NCBI RefSeq assembly: GCF_016808095.1
Contig: NC_068970.1
Span: 25,092,501-25,156,500, forward strand
Origin: Vigna angularis
Lineage: Eukaryota; Streptophyta; Magnoliopsida; Fabales; Fabaceae
Direction: 5' to 3'
Length of the DNA stretch: 64,000 nucleotides
Part shown: positions 40,275 to 54,200 of the stretch, one piece after another
How positions within the stretch are numbered: the stretch's first letter is position 1
Layout of the letters: every line of letters starts with the position of its first letter
Position numbers and translations under genes: made by a program
Notes under the pieces: model-generated
The model's database searches: none
Told to the model about the DNA's origin: nothing
Seen by the model: only the letters and a program-made list of their open reading frames with translations

Positions 40275-40843
40275 CTATAATTTTTAACATTATATTATGT
40301 TTTAACTTACCGACATGTTTGACTCAAATAACTTGAATAAAATATTTAATTTATTAGATAAATAATATAAAAATATTATTAAATACTTAAAATATAAAAG
40401 AAAATTTTCTTTGTTAAAGATTTGGTATTTATTTAGTTCTTTCGTCATTATAAAGTTAGTATATAATAATAATAATAATAATATATTATTTACTATTAAT
40501 ATTATTATGTTTATTATTTTGTATTTGAATCTAACCTTTAAGTTTATAAAATGGAAGTGGTAGAAGTACTAATATTGAAGTTTCCTCTCAATTTTATATT
40601 TTACAATATATCACAAGTTTAAATCTAAGCCATATGAATGCTCCATTAATGTAGAGAGAGAAAGAAAAAGATAATGCTCCACTAATGCAGAGAGAGAAAG
40701 AGAAAGATTATTGAGGATAGTGGGGAGATGTAGGGTATTTTTGAAATAAAAGAAAATAGTGGGGAGGTGTAGAATATTTTTGGAATAAAAGAAAATAGTG
40801 GAGAGGTGCAGAAGTACTTCGGGTGATGGAGGGAGCAACACCC
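39893..40843. mobile_element. 951-bp inverted-repeat element of Mutator/MITE type
   Basis: The ends GGGTGTTGCTCCCT (39893) and AGGGAGCAACACCC (40843) are inverted copies. Similarity continues inward for about 230 bases on each side, with two to three repeated phrases CACCTCCCCACTATTTT on the left and their complements on the right. The flanking 9-mers TTTCTTCTT (39884-39892) and TATCTTCTT (40844-40852) differ at one base, consistent with a 9-bp target duplication. The centre is AT-rich with (TA)n(TG)n at 40220-40269. No coding. Confidence 0.8.
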
Positions 40844-41180
40844 TATCTTCTTTTTATCTTTTTTCTTCTTCTTCTTCTTCCTTCTTTTCCTCTTTCCCAG
40901 TCGTCACCACTGCCACCCTTGTGTCCATCGCTGTCATTGCGTCTATTGTCATTTTTAGTACGTCCACTTCCTTTAGCTCATTTTCCTCCACCTCCTCCTC
41001 ATCCTCATCTTCTTCTTCTTTCTCCTCCTCCTTCTTTCCTTCTCCTCCTTCTTTCCTCTTCCTCTTCCTCATCCTTTGTCGTCACTATTGTCACCGTAGT
41101 CATCTCTTGATCCTTCTCCCCCTCTTTCTCTTTCTCCTCATTATTCTTCTGCTCTTCTTCTTCTCATTAATCGTCATTTA
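40844..41180. repeat. polypyrimidine tract (CTT/CCT-rich)
   Basis: On the plus strand most bases are C or T, with (CTT)n and (CCT)n runs. Frames are open on both strands (Ser/Leu/Phe-rich on plus, Glu/Lys-rich on minus), as expected for such composition. An acidic coding exon on the minus strand cannot be excluded but nothing supports it. The tract begins exactly at the right end of the neighbouring 951-bp element. Confidence 0.7.
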
Positions 41181-44100
41181 ATTTATAATAAATATTTCAT
41201 CAAATATGACCAAAAAATTTATGTCCATTTCAACAACAAATTTACATTGATAAATTTGATTACGAATTTTTAAAACTTAAATGTTGACATATTGCTCGAC
41301 AAAACTTCAAAAATATCAATAACTAATAAATTTATCGCAAATTTTAGAAAATTATTACTGATGCATTTATCTTTACATTTTATCATATGGTGATAGTAAA
41401 AGTAGAAATTTTGATTCTCATTTTACCGATAAAAATAATTATCAATAATAAAAATTCTTAATTATTAACAAATTTTATCAATACGTTTTATTAACATATG
41501 CATTATTAATAGATATATTAATTAATCATTAAAACTTTAAAATTTATTGATAATTAAATCCTAAAAATTTTCAACTTCAAATAGAATTTATTGATGAATT
41601 TTATTTTAGTTTATAATACAGTATCTTTCTTATAATATGATGTAAACTTGGGTTTGTTTTATTGATGTTAAAAGAGGTATTTTTATTTAAACTATTGAAA
41701 TGAAATTCTTTTCTTGTTGTAAATCAATGTTATTTCTCACTCAATATTAATTATGATTTTTTTTGTTATTTTTTTTTGGGAAAGGGGACTATTTTCATGT
41801 GAACTAAATTGGTTTTATAGATGTCTATCAAGGTTATTTTTTTCAATTTTTGCAATTATTATCTTTTTATTATTTATGCTAATGTTATTCTTTTGAGTAA
41901 ATTGTTAGAATTTTTTTTCAAATGTTTATTGAGAAAACTTTCAACAAACATTAACTAAGATTATGTACAGAACGTAATTTGGACAAAAATTTGAACCAAC
42001 ATTAATTGAAAAGTCAACAAAAACCTCAGCCAATAATCTCGTAAAAATAGTTTCAATCAATGTCAACCTAAATACTGTAATCAACATCAACTAAAAGTAA
42101 TTATGGTCGATGTCAATCAAGAAAAGGTTTCATCAATATCAATTACAAAATCTTGACAAACATTAATAAAAAAAATAATATACTAAAGAATTACTTAAAC
42201 CAATCATCAATGCTAATATTTTTAAATTATTAACACTCATTTGATATTTAATTGCGAAATTTACTATTCAAACGCATGATTAAGATTCTAAATTAAAAAT
42301 AGTATATTGATCTCTTATAGAATTTATTCATAGTTTATTGGTGTAAAATCTCCTTAATATTTTCTTTCGTAACAGCCCAACAAATATTATAATAAAAGAA
42401 ACCATATTACAATAAAAGTAAGAAATTTACTCCTAATTTTTAACCTCAACATTGACATAAATGTCATTTTTTTTTTCTGCGAGGTGATTTACACATTTTT
42501 ATTCAACTAAAAGTCGATCTCAATTCTCTATAAATTCTAATAAAACAATCCAATCACATTATACTTGAGAACAAAAAATACAATTATAGATGTGAATATT
42601 AGACTACCAAATTCTCCTTCTCCTTGACAAAGGCATGACGTTTAAGGAATAATTTGTCTCTTCCTTTAAAGTCACACATCAAGGTGTATTTGTAGTTAAA
42701 TTGGAAATGCATGTAATGGTATGTCGAATCCTATATGATAAAACTTACTTTGTGCATGATGACATTATTCTGTCTGAAATTGTATAAGAATGATGAAATT
42801 GGAAATTTGATAAAGTGAAATTTTGATTTTAATTGAATTGGTATCAAATGATATGCTTATGTGTTAACACATAATATTTGAAGTTTGTGAGAAATGAGAA
42901 ACTGATATTTAGTCTTTATTTTGCAATCTAAATTGATGACTTTGGAATGCATTTTTTAGTATACTTAAGGAATTAAAATTATAATATTTTAAAATGAATT
43001 TGATCATATTGAGAAAGGAAGAAATGATGTGAAATGGTATAATTAGTTGGGTTTTAGTGAATTTATGTTATATATGTTTTTATTTTGAGTCTAGCACTAC
43101 TGCAACCAAAGAATATAACAATGATTATTTTTTATAATTGACAGCAATTTGAAAACCGAGAAACTGATTTAATTTGGTGTATTAAAGGAGTGAATTTTTA
43201 AAATTGTAAATGTGTCCAAAATAAAATTCCTATAAACTTGTATCCATTAAAAATATTTAATAATATATATATATATTAATAATATATTTATTATTGAGAA
43301 AATGAATAATTATTAAACTTCTTTTGAAAAAAACATTTCAATTATGTATTATCTTTACTTATGCATAGGCAAAATTACTAAATTTCTCTTAATTAAGTTG
43401 TTTATAATTCATAAAATAATGAGTCGCGCTTTCCATATTACTCTCTTTATTGTCTATGTCGTAGTGCCGACATCATTGGAGAAAAAAAAATTACTTGCTT
43501 AATGTCTTCCACAGAGAAAAGAAAAACAGAATATACGAAATTTTAAATTTTAAATAAACAAGTAGTTGAAGTTGTGAAGTGTTGTGAATGATGTAAGAAA
43601 TTTCCTTGATGAATGCTGGGTTGGACGCCACTTTAGCTACCAAAATCATTGAAGTGCTTCCAACATCATAAGAAAAATCGAAAATTTTTTCATAGTAAAA
43701 AGAATTTTTGACGAATCAAAATTGATGAATAATATTAACAAACCTTTTTCAAAAAATTACTATTTTCGTAGGTAAGTGTTGTCCGATATTTAATTGGAAC
43801 TGTGGAAAGTATTGCAAATACAACGTTTTCCTTTTGTTTCTTCCTTGTCTTAAAGATCAGAAAAACATAACAGGAATGAAAATAAGAGACAAGAAAATAG
43901 TGTAAACTAAATCTCTCAGAATTGGAGACTCCCATATGCCATTTTCTTCACTCTTCTTCTTTCATTTGTATTCAGCAACTACTTATTAAGAACTAGAATA
44001 CTAGTTTATCCTCAAGTTTCCAATATTTCCATTAAAAGATTAACGTGCTAAAAACATAGATACGGTGGTGAAGATTGTTAAAATGATATTTCCTTTTGAA

Positions 44101-44890
44101 GGAACAAGGTGCTAAGTGTGAACATGATATATGTGAATGAGTCGGAAATCCATAAAAATACGAAATAAGTGCTCTATGTGATAGTAGAAATTAGATTTAT
44201 ATGTGAACATGATGATGATGATGAGCCTGATGAGAATAATGGGTGACAGCAAAAGCACACTACTGAATGTAGTAGTGTTTAGTGTATATGTACATGTATT
44301 TCAACACCTTGTGGGGTCAACTAAAATTCTATTCTCCTCATGTCCTTGGGACCACAACAAATTTAATCATTAAAAAAACACATTAAGGCATATTTAACAT
44401 GAGACAATGAGAGAGAGAAAAATTATAAATATGACAAGTGATACATGGTCATAAAAATAAAAGTATTAATGAAGTGTTTCATATATTAAATTTTCTATAT
44501 ATATAATTACATGTAATGTGCTTTTAGTTCATATTAAAAAACATATTTAATCTTAGTTCTTATAAAAATACTTTTCCTCTAAAATTCAATATTATTGTCT
44601 CGAATTTAAATTTTAAATTTTATCTCTCCAAAAGGTATTTGTCTGACAATAAAATTCATTTAAGGTTTATAAATAGTTATAACTTTAAAATTTAATATTT
44701 ATAGTTTTATAATTTTATAATTTTATAATATGGAGTTATGCAATCTTAAGTAGTGTTTATATAATATACAGTAATTTTTTAATAAATTATTAATATGTGA
44801 ATATTCTGAATATTGCAAAGGTGGAAGGTAAAGGTGATTGTAGAAGGTGGAAAAACATAAAATGTTATTTTACAATGAAATGGCCCACTA
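41181..44890. other. AT-rich intergenic DNA with degenerate repeats
   Basis: Around 41200-41600 phrases of the type ATTGATAAATTT recur on both strands, and around 41930-42200 phrases like AACATTAACTAA and CAACATCAACTAAAA recur with variation. These look like decayed subterminal repeats of an old DNA transposon, but no end pair was found. At 43096 CACTACTGCAACCAAAG resembles a lone CACTA end. No gene is supported. Confidence 0.5.
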
Positions 44891-44896
44891 CAACTC

Positions 44897-44905
44897 CTAT
44901 ATATA
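44897..44905 (+). promoter_or_regulatory. TATA box of the glycine-rich protein gene
   Basis: CTATATATACCC lies about 65 bases before the start codon, which leaves a short leader of about 35 bases. A TGGCCCAC motif 15-20 bases upstream of it resembles the site II element of plant promoters. Confidence 0.75.
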
Positions 44906-44965
44906 CCCATCTCATCAATGTTGAAACCTCGTCAGTGTGGGATTTAAACACTTTCTACATATCGA

Positions 44966-45739
44966 ATGGCTACTTCCAAACTTCTCAGCATTCTTTTCTT
45001 TGCCCTGTTGAGTGTAGGCATTTGCTCCGCTGCAAGAACTCTACTCTTGAGTATAGGTCACGGCATTGGCGATGATGTCCATGATTCGATTGGTGTTACG
45101 GGAGGAGGTTATGGAGGTGGTGGAGGTTCAGGTGGAGGTGGAGGATACGGAGGCGCAGGGGCACATGGCGTAGGTGGTTACGGAGGAGGAGCTGGTGGAG
45201 GTGAAGGTGCAGGTGGGGGATATGGAGCAGCTGGCGGTGGTCATGGTGGTGGTGGAGGAAGTGGAGGCGGTGGAGGCTCTGGCGGTGTTGCCGGTGGCGG
45301 ATATGGAGGAGGAGCCGGAAAAGGGGGTGGGGAAGGGTACGGAGGGGGTGGAGGTCCTGGGGGTGGTTATGGGGGCGGAGGTGGCAGAGGAGGCGGCGGA
45401 GGAGGTGGTGCAGGAGGTGCTGGTGGGGGTTATGGGGGTGGCGAAGGAGCTGGATCGGGAGGTGGATATGGCGGAGAGCACGGTGGTGGATATGGAGGTG
45501 GTGGTGGAAGTGGTGGCGGTGGAGGTGGTGGTGCCGGACCTGGCGGAGCTTATGGAGGTGGATATGGTAGTGGTGGAGGATCAGGTGGAGGTTATGGAGG
45601 TGGAGCTGCTGGCGGCGGAGGCGGTGGCTCTGGTGGCGGCGGTGGTGGGGGTTATGGTGGTGGAGGCGCACACGGAGGGGGTTATGGAGGTGGTGCTGGA
45701 AGCGGCGAAGGTGGTGGCCACGGTGGATACTACCCTTGA
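44966..45739 (+). CDS. glycine-rich secreted protein, probably cell-wall structural
   Basis: Single-exon gene of 257 codons. Residues 1-22 (MATSKLLSILFFALLSVGICSA) form a clear signal peptide with a charged start, hydrophobic core and small residues before the cut. A short linker follows (ARTLLLSIGHGIGDDVHDSI), then about 205 residues that are mostly Gly with regular Tyr, Ser and Ala in GGYGGG, GGSGGG and GGGGAGG blocks. The end is HGGYYP. This is the layout of plant cell-wall glycine-rich proteins such as bean GRP1.8, in which Tyr may cross-link; the protein is expected to be exported to the wall. A TATA box sits at 44897. The start codon is the first ATG after the TATA box. Long frames on the other strand and in a second plus frame are by-products of the GGN repeat. 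Confidence 0.9.
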   Translation: MATSKLLSILFFALLSVGICSAARTLLLSIGHGIGDDVHDSIGVTGGGYGGGGGSGGGGGYGGAGAHGVGGYGGGAGGGEGAGGGYGAAGGGHGGGGGSGGGGGSGGVAGGGYGGGAGKGGGEGYGGGGGPGGGYGGGGGRGGGGGGGAGGAGGGYGGGEGAGSGGGYGGEHGGGYGGGGGSGGGGGGGAGPGGAYGGGYGSGGGSGGGYGGGAAGGGGGGSGGGGGGGYGGGGAHGGGYGGGAGSGEGGGHGGYYP

Positions 45740-48700
45740 ACTTATCATGAAAATCAATGTTGAAAAAAAATATGCAAGTTCTGGTATCCATAGTAGTAAA
45801 AGAACAATAAGATATGGGTACCATGATGCTTATAAACCACTCAGATTGAAGTATAATATAGTTGCATGTCTGTTAAATGTTACGTGAATGCAAAAGAAGC
45901 ACTCGTTTGGAAGCCTTTTTTTCCATGCAGTATTATATTATCTAATTTTCTTCCATTCATGTTTTTAGTAACAATGGATATAAAAACCTAAAGAATATTT
46001 GTTAACCAAAAACTTATGGTAGCATCACAAATTATTACCAACAAACAGGGAAGAGAATTACCATCGGATTACCAGAACTTTTACCTCCACAAAACATTAA
46101 AAATAAATCTTTTAATTTAGGTTTGGTTAATATTCAAATTGTTATAGTAAATTTAATAGTTTTAATAAAAAAATTATTACATTTTTTTAAAAAAATATTG
46201 TATTTTTTTAAAAAAATATTGTGTTTTTTAATTGAATATCTCATCATTATTATTGATGTAGATGACACATTTCAAGAAAAATAATTTATTATTTTACATT
46301 AATTATATAATATAATTTTACATGAAAAAATAAATAACTATAAATTGGTACCAACATTTAATAATCACAATTGAAAAACTTCTATCCAAAATATAGCGTA
46401 GGAAAAATATTGCAATCCATTAATAAATATGTAAAACTTAAGAAGATTCATACCTGCAAACAATCCGTGTAAGTGAAAAAAATAACAAGAAAGAAAAACA
46501 AAACGTTTATTTATGTTGGTGTAGATAAAATCTTAAATTTAATTGGCGCGGATAAAGCCCTTTTAAGATTTTAAATTTATTATAAATTCAAATTACAATT
46601 CATACATACAGAAATATTTAATTATTATAAGTTCAAGTTTCAATATATGTTATAAATATGAAATGTTTATTTACTATGAATTATAAACATGTGAGAAATA
46701 CGTATTATATATAAAAACACGTTAATAGTGATATTTAAAATAAAAATTTCAATATATAAATATGCAGAACCTAGAAAACGCATTTCTCGTGGTTGAAAAA
46801 ATAGAATATCAAGGATATTAAATTTATCAGATTTAAATTATTTTAAATCTTTTCAATTTAATTTTAAAATCAAATAATTCTTTTAACTAGGTTGTTTAGT
46901 AGACAAAAATGGAGAATCAAAGTATCATGGAAGAGGAGAACTAAATTATGTAGATTAGATAATTCAAATTATTTTTTGCATTGCATATTTAGTGAGTCTA
47001 ATAGACAATAATAAGAAAGGATAATAATTTTGAATATTCAATAAATAGTATAATTCTAACTTGCCGAGTTATATAACGCATCTAAACAAAAGTAAAAAAT
47101 TCATAAGTTAATAGTCTACTTTCTACATAGCATGCATGAGTTATATAACACAACTGAATACCTTTAATTTATTTTTCAAAAGAATAACCCTAATAAAAGA
47201 AATATAATTTAAAAAATAATAAATCTAACTCACAACGCTACAAAGCACTCCACGTAAGCCAATACATGACATTTCACTCTGTAATTGCACATCTGAACAT
47301 CTAGTCGTTAACGATTTAAACGGCGTTTGTAAAAAGGACCAAATTGAACAAAAATTATATTCTTTAGGACTACATTAAACAAAAAAAAAATTGGGCCCAA
47401 ACATTCCCAACCAAAAATGGGACCAAAATAGGTATTATACCTAAAAAAATGAAAACAACTCGTATATATTGTTTTTATGTTCATCATTTGTCCCTTTAGA
47501 CATTATTTTAGAGTCGATATATACCCAATTTTTAGCATGTTAAGTTATAAGATTGAGTTAGTGATAAAACTTGAAAGGGAATGTAAGACACATTGTGTTC
47601 AATTTTCTCTATTAACATTTAGAAAGATATAAAATTGGTTTGAAAGGTTATAAGGGATGGTAGAAGAGATTGTTGGTTCAACTCACCTTATTAATAGAAA
47701 TGACAATGGGTCAAGTCAAACATGAATAATGCATACACACTATTTGATCGGGAACAAAAAAATTCACTTGTTACCCACTGAATACCCATTTTAAAAGTAC
47801 TTACGGGTATATTTAAAAAAATCTTGGTCTTTTTCTGTTATCTATTGGATGTGAGTCTTCTTCTACTTGCATGCGTCTTTTTAGTCATTTATGAGTCTCT
47901 GTTAATCAGTTATCATAACGGTATCTCTTGATCATTCTTGTGATATTTCTATATGCAAATAAAGCATCCTACAAGTTGGGAGGAGTTTCGCTGGTTAGAG
48001 TCTTGTAATCTATTGTCTAGGTAAGAGAAACTAATTACACTGTTATTAAGTTATAGATACCTTGAAATGTCTAATTTTATGATTATATGATGAATTGACT
48101 AAATGATTTATGTGTGTGATGATTGTGATATGTTAAATTGTGATTATGTTCTTAAATTGCATGTATTTATTGTATGATGAAATTTGAGAATGTTGTTTTA
48201 TTAGTATTGCATATGAGATTATTTGAGTTAGTGAAGGTTCTGTAATTTGAATTTAGTACGTTTTGACATCTATGTTAGTTGTTTGACTAACCTTGAATGG
48301 TTGGAATGGCATAAATTTTTAGAATTATGTTCTGTAGAATTATACAAACTCACTAGGTAAGAATACACTCATTGGACAAAGCCAAAATCAAAGAGTTATT
48401 GACTTGGTGGTTGTTGCGAAGTCAAATTCAAAGAGCAGTTAACTTCGTGGTTATTGAGCGAGAATATACTCATTGGGCGAAGGCAAAGTTAGAGAGCCCA
48501 CTAACTTGGTAGTAGTTGGGAAAGACAAGTCTCGCTGGGTGACTTTTGTGAGAATTTAAGTCTGAGTTTTAGTGATAATCTTTCTGGGCGAGCTATCTGG
48601 TCGTTAAGCGAGTGTGCTTTTAGGCACTATTATCTGGGCTAGTAGATATCCTCACTAAGCGAAAATAATAGATTCTAACTCTATTTATATGTAATTTTCT

Positions 48701-50218
48701 AGTATGTGCAATGTAGGACTATATGATCTTGAAATCATATAGATCTATGGATAAATATGCATGCAAATTTTATGGTAATGTTTCATTAGTGTACATATTG
48801 ATTTTGGAGTCCAAACATTGGAGGTTATCATATCCCTCTAATAATCATTCAAACCCATGTATAGTAAAATGAAGTATGTGGTGAGAGATTTATGAGACCC
48901 TAATCTAGGGACTTTATCTTAGCCAAAGATTTTAACGATTAACCCTATGTGTGGCAGGGTGAAACTCATTAGTAATAGCTTTGTAGAGAAGTAGAAAGTC
49001 ATTACAAACCCTCTAAGATTTCACGTTAATGTTTTATCCGGATAATTGAGTCTAAATAAAAATACATCCTTTTATTTCTTTTTTCTTCAAAATCCATCTC
49101 TCTTCCTATAGTGTACTGAGATGATAAATTTATATGCCTATACTTAGATGATAAATTTATATGGGAGTTTTAAAATATTTTACGACCATATACATCACTT
49201 GAATGAGAAATTTTAATAAAAAAAATGAAGCGTTAAAAAATCTAAATTACTTAATTATAAAGTTCACCTTCAAAATTAATTTAAGATTTTCTAAATACTA
49301 TACTCTCACCCTCTTTTTCTTCACACACATAAATTCAGATTCAACCATAATTCAACATCAGTCGAGGTATCAACCGTTCGATTTGGTCTTGATCAAGGCA
49401 AAATCTGCTCATGAGGATTAGATTAATTCAAAATCTAACACTAAGTTTTAAAAATATCAATGAATTATACAGACACTTTTATATTAGTCTAAAGTTATTT
49501 AAAGACTAGCGAATTGATCAAAATCGATAAAATATAAACTCTCTAAAATTGTATTAAGATATTTTTTTTATCACTTCTATTGTGTTCAATTTCAAATAAT
49601 TTGGCTTAAATATTCATAATATAGTTTTAATGTTAAGTTAACAAAATTCCATTTGTTTAAAATTAGTGATAATTTAACAATTGACGTCAATTACATTCTT
49701 ATAACTTATTTTCTCTCCACATTATATATAACACCCATACTAAAATTAAATTACCTTGTCAAAAATGGGAAATTAACATTTAAGAAATTTAAAATAATTA
49801 ATATAAACATTATTTTTAAATGAAGGAAATCAAAATCAAAGTAATTCAAATTTCAAGTCTTTCAAATTCCATTGAAATTTAAAAACTCCTGGTGCATACA
49901 TAAGGTAAAGGTAATCCGGGTTAATAATGGACAGGAAAACTGTTTCACTGATTGAAGATGACAGAAACCTGAAAGAGTTCATAACAAACTCGTATAGACT
50001 AACCCAACACAAACAGAGATCTAAAATATTAGCAGAATATCTATGCAGTACCTGTTGTACAAAATAAAAACACCAGTCTATATGACAAGCCTGAAAAGAT
50101 AGTGTCTTATTTTCCTCAAAAGAATTGTGTATTTAACTCTTCTATTACATTTGAAACATAATTGGGTGGCATATGTAACAAACTCCAAAGATTCTCTTAA
50201 ATACGCAGGCATACACTT
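45740..50218. other. AT-rich intergenic DNA between the two host genes
   Basis: No gene is supported. The 3' UTR of the glycine-rich gene probably ends in the first 200 bases. From 48340 to 48680 there are imperfect repeats around ACTCATTGG(G/A)CGAAG and TTAACTTGGTGG. The stretch 47860-49060 has less extreme AT content and might be an old LTR fragment, but no borders were found. Bases 49900-50218 probably include the 3' UTR of the minus-strand ARF-GAP gene. Confidence 0.5.
47240..47442. repeat. possible lone terminal repeat of a Mutator-like element
   Basis: The run from GTCGTTAACG and AAACGGCGTTTG to AAAAAGGACCAAATTGAAC and GGGACCAAAATAGGTATTA has the same kind of content as the termini at 5523, 6915, 60749 and 62040. 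No inverted partner was found within several kilobases. It is probably a truncated or solo terminus. Confidence 0.35.
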
Positions 50219-51149
50219 TTAGAGGATTCGGTCCTGAAGATCAGTCATCAATGTGGAGGCTAATGTACTGATCTTCTTTCCAGTCTCTCCTGCAATGTTC
50301 TTAAGGGAAGAAAGATCCTGTTGTGCCTGCACAACACAACCCATCCAACGTCAATACAAAAACTAATGCGACTTTTCAACATTTCAATGTTCGACTGCCA
50401 AATCACATGAATAGTGAAATTCCCAAATTCAGTACAAGGTAGGGAATACCTGAAAAGATAATCGATTGATGAGGTCACTGGCAGAAAGATCAATGGCGTT
50501 GTCTTTTGAGTCACCAAAAAGATCGGCACTGGAGATGGCAGTCGAACCCTGGAATTAACAAGAAGCTAACCAGAGTCAAGTACCAACTTTAAAACAAAAG
50601 ACAGAATAACTTGATTTAAGAATTTAATCAAGTTGGCAACAACCCATCTACAACAGTGTACATCAAACAAAAATTCGTCAGTAGAAGAGATTACGAACAA
50701 ATAAAACAGATAATAAACTGAACAAAGCTTCACAATCCTTCAACATATCTATCAGTGAAATCACATTACAATAACTAAGAATCTCCTTTAGTTTTATCAA
50801 AACGGGCTCAGACCAGTTGGTTTACCTAGACACTAGACATATCATGGATTCGAGTGGCTTGGTTGGATTAAAAGGAATATGGCCGGTAAAAACAAATTCG
50901 ACTTCGCCAGTTTTAAGAAGTCGTCTCGCAATCACGAATAGAAAAACAAACCCCCATTTCCAGACAAATGAAAGGAAAAAGAAAGGACTCAGATAAAGTG
51001 CAGATAAGTGTAGAATTACTTGCATCTCCTTTAAAAATTAATATTTTGATATTTTAAACTACAAAATCGTTCGTATATAAGGCAAGTTTGTTTGAGCTTA
51101 TTCTGAAGACAATTCGTGTTATTAATTTAAAGGTGTTCAAATAAAATTG

Positions 51150-51227
<78 letters not shown>

Positions 51228-54200
51228 AAAGATGTATTGTGACTTTACGTGTTAACACGGGGTCAAACATCAAATATAAAAAATAAATGTATATTCACAC
51301 TATATGTTCCAGCCAGTTAATAAAAGAAAAGTCCCATACCGAAAACTTAGACAAAGTAGCTTGAGAATCCAAATCTGCAGCTTTGGTGTGATCTCCAAAA
51401 AATTGGGATGATGAAATAGATTTAGCATTTGAGAACTTCCTTCTTGCCTCATCAGATTCCTGAATCTTAAGAATACATGCGAAAGTAAAATAAGGTGCAG
51501 GTTTAACAAATTTCTTAAAGAAACAACGCAGTTTTACAGATGATCAGCAACAAGTACTTAAGTCAAACAAGATAATAAATGACCTCTCACGGGTAGCAGG
51601 AATTTCAACTGTGTATTCTGAAAAATAATAGAAAAGTCATTGAGACTTGGTAGGAACAATATTAGTTCACCGAAGACCTTTCGGCCTAATCGGTAATAAT
51701 TACCATTTCCATTTAAACTAGTTTAATTTTAATGTTAAATAGTCAATTCTAAATGGCCTCACGTATGGTTTATATGATGCAACAAAGTTACGATGATATC
51801 ATTATCACATTATAGTATACAACCAATGAACTATGACCGCAAAGTAAGTCTCCTGGTCTTTTATATCGACATACTTTAAATGCTAATATGTTTGTGATTA
51901 TAAACAAAGAATGCAATTTAATACACTATTCTATGTGTATGCTAACTTTTCCTTTCTAGTAAAACCTCACAAGGTAGCACTTTCTCCCATTGTTGACCAA
52001 GCTAGCATTTCCATGGAATTTTATGTTGTAAAAATCATTGAAGTGAATGGAAACGAAATATTCATATGTATGCCAACTGCATGCATATACAATTACATTT
52101 CAGGGGCAAAAGATGCAGGCTTATTAGCTTACTTGCACTTTGGAGGAGCTTGGCCCGGATTTCTTTGGAAAGCCACCATCCATTCCAAAGTCTGCAAAAA
52201 AGCTTGATGACTTTGGTGGAGACACGTGACTCATGACGGATGAGCCTCCAGTATTCAACTCAGAGGATTGGACATTTTCTACATACTCAAACCGAGATGT
52301 CAGAGCTGGTCCAGCAGGCATATTGTTTGTTGAGGATGGAACAGGAGCAGGGGCTTCCTCAGGCTTCTGCTCATAGATAGACTCACTTGTCTGCATTTCA
52401 TAAGGATAATTTGTCAATAATTAAGGTCACCAAATTAAAATAGTGTAGAAGATAATAAAAAACCAACAAGGACTTCTAGCATATATCTTCAAACAAAATA
52501 TAACTATTTGCATACCTTTTTAGTGAGTTTACGAGCACCAAGCCCCCCACCCTTCCCAGCTTTTTTACCACCAATAGGTTTCTTGACAGTACTTGAAATT
52601 ACTGAGTGAGAAGCCCTAGGTGAAGAGGTGACCTCAGGCTTTTCAGGCTTTTCCAGAATGTTTTCTTTTGGAACTTCATTGGTCCTGATTTCAGGAAGCC
52701 CATTAATACCCTGGGAAGACTGAGAAGCAACAGGTGATGAAGGCAAGCCTCCGTCCTCAGCCATACTTTTAGCCACTTCCTTGGAAAGAAGTTGCCTATA
52801 CAAGTCCGCAGCTCTGGATGTGTATTTAGCCTCTATTTTGCCACCATCAGTCCAACCATGTTGCTTAAAGAAAACCTGTGCACGATTGTTTCCTCCAAAG
52901 CTCATCATCTTTAGTTGCTCAGGACTCCATGAGTCTAAATTTGTAGACCTACATATAGAATGGCATAAAGTTTTTTAGCTGTCAATCTGTGTTCTTTATT
53001 TGCAACAACTACCTACCTGTTGATTCATTTTAGTATGTTTCACAGAATAACTATACATAAAATAAAGATGCAGAACAACACGAGTAAAATTTATATTTAG
53101 TGATAACTCTGGTAAGTATTTCAAATCTTGGAAAGAGTAATAAAATATGAAATATGCAAAGCTCCTTGCAACTCATTGAATATACAAATATAGCCATTTT
53201 AGATTAAGAAATCATGTATGCTTAAAACAAATGCCTCCAGCCCAAACTTTTCCAGACACACGTCCCTGAAAAACCAACTACTGTCTGATAATTCCATGAT
53301 TGCTTCATTTATTTTCAAAGAAGTATCCATTCAGCTACCCACAAAGAGCATAGTAAAATATTAACTACATAGCAAATTATCCTATCAAGCCACAAACTCA
53401 TTTCTTGACTGAATAATCTAATGGAAAATAATAAAAGGGAATCAGAAACAATAAAGATATTTGCCCAGGCTTCATCCTCACAAACACAAAATCTCATGCA
53501 AACCATACATAACCTTTTTTTCTGAAGGAACCACATTGGGGTCCCTTTCAACTATGAGAGGACAAAGTCTGTCCAAGGATCATTACTAAACTTGAAAAGC
53601 AATATTCAGAAAGAGTTACATGCTTTGAATTAAAATTAAAATTCCCCATGACAAAGGACATCACCAAATCATTTTACTACAAATCCCATATCATATCCCA
53701 AGTTATGCTGATTTCCATTAAAAGACCTGCACTCCAAACAATCAACAGACACAAGACCTGTATCTTACGTGATTTGAATCATGTTTGAGGCATGGTTCAA
53801 AGCTTTTCAGGAGTTCTAATAAAAGAGCTTGCAAGGCGATTGTAGGTGAGAGCCTTACTGCACAGCATATGGCATTCATATCAAGAGTCCTGAACAAAAA
53901 CTTGACAAATTACAATTCTAAGAATCAACTGGGTTGTGCCTCAAGAAGACTAATAGAAAATCTTAGTGGTGAATTGAAAGTGTTCACGAAAGTAAAGAAT
54001 CTTCGTGGAATGGAAGAGTTTAAAAGGGATTATCTAAAGGCAACGCCTCTCCTATGTGCAAGTGCAATTATGATGCAAACTGGACAAAGTACCTAAAGGC
54101 CAAAACAAGACAAGAAAACCCACAAGTGAGGCATGATTCAGTCCTTTTTGTGGAGTTTTGACAAGATCATGGAACAGGAAATGGAAATGTAGAATTATTA

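Noticed and set aside
40798..41181. Ser-rich plus-strand and Glu/Lys-rich minus-strand frames
   Set aside because: A CTT/CCT polypyrimidine tract gives such frames on both strands. No splice or promoter evidence for an acidic protein.
43096..43112. CACTACTGCAACCAAAG as a CACTA transposon end
   Set aside because: No second end with matching inverted sequence and no subterminal repeat cluster were found nearby. The candidate at 43460 (GTAGTG) does not match inward.
45096..45887. Long frames overlapping the glycine-rich gene (242 and 117 codons on the minus strand, 237 codons in a second plus frame)
   Set aside because: They are by-products of GGN-type codon repeats. Only the frame from 44966 has a signal peptide, a TATA box and a sensible start.
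53785..54096. About 100-codon plus-strand frame in ARF-GAP intron 2
   Set aside because: No recognised domain, no promoter and no transposon ends. It could be an old insertion, but nothing in the sequence proves it.
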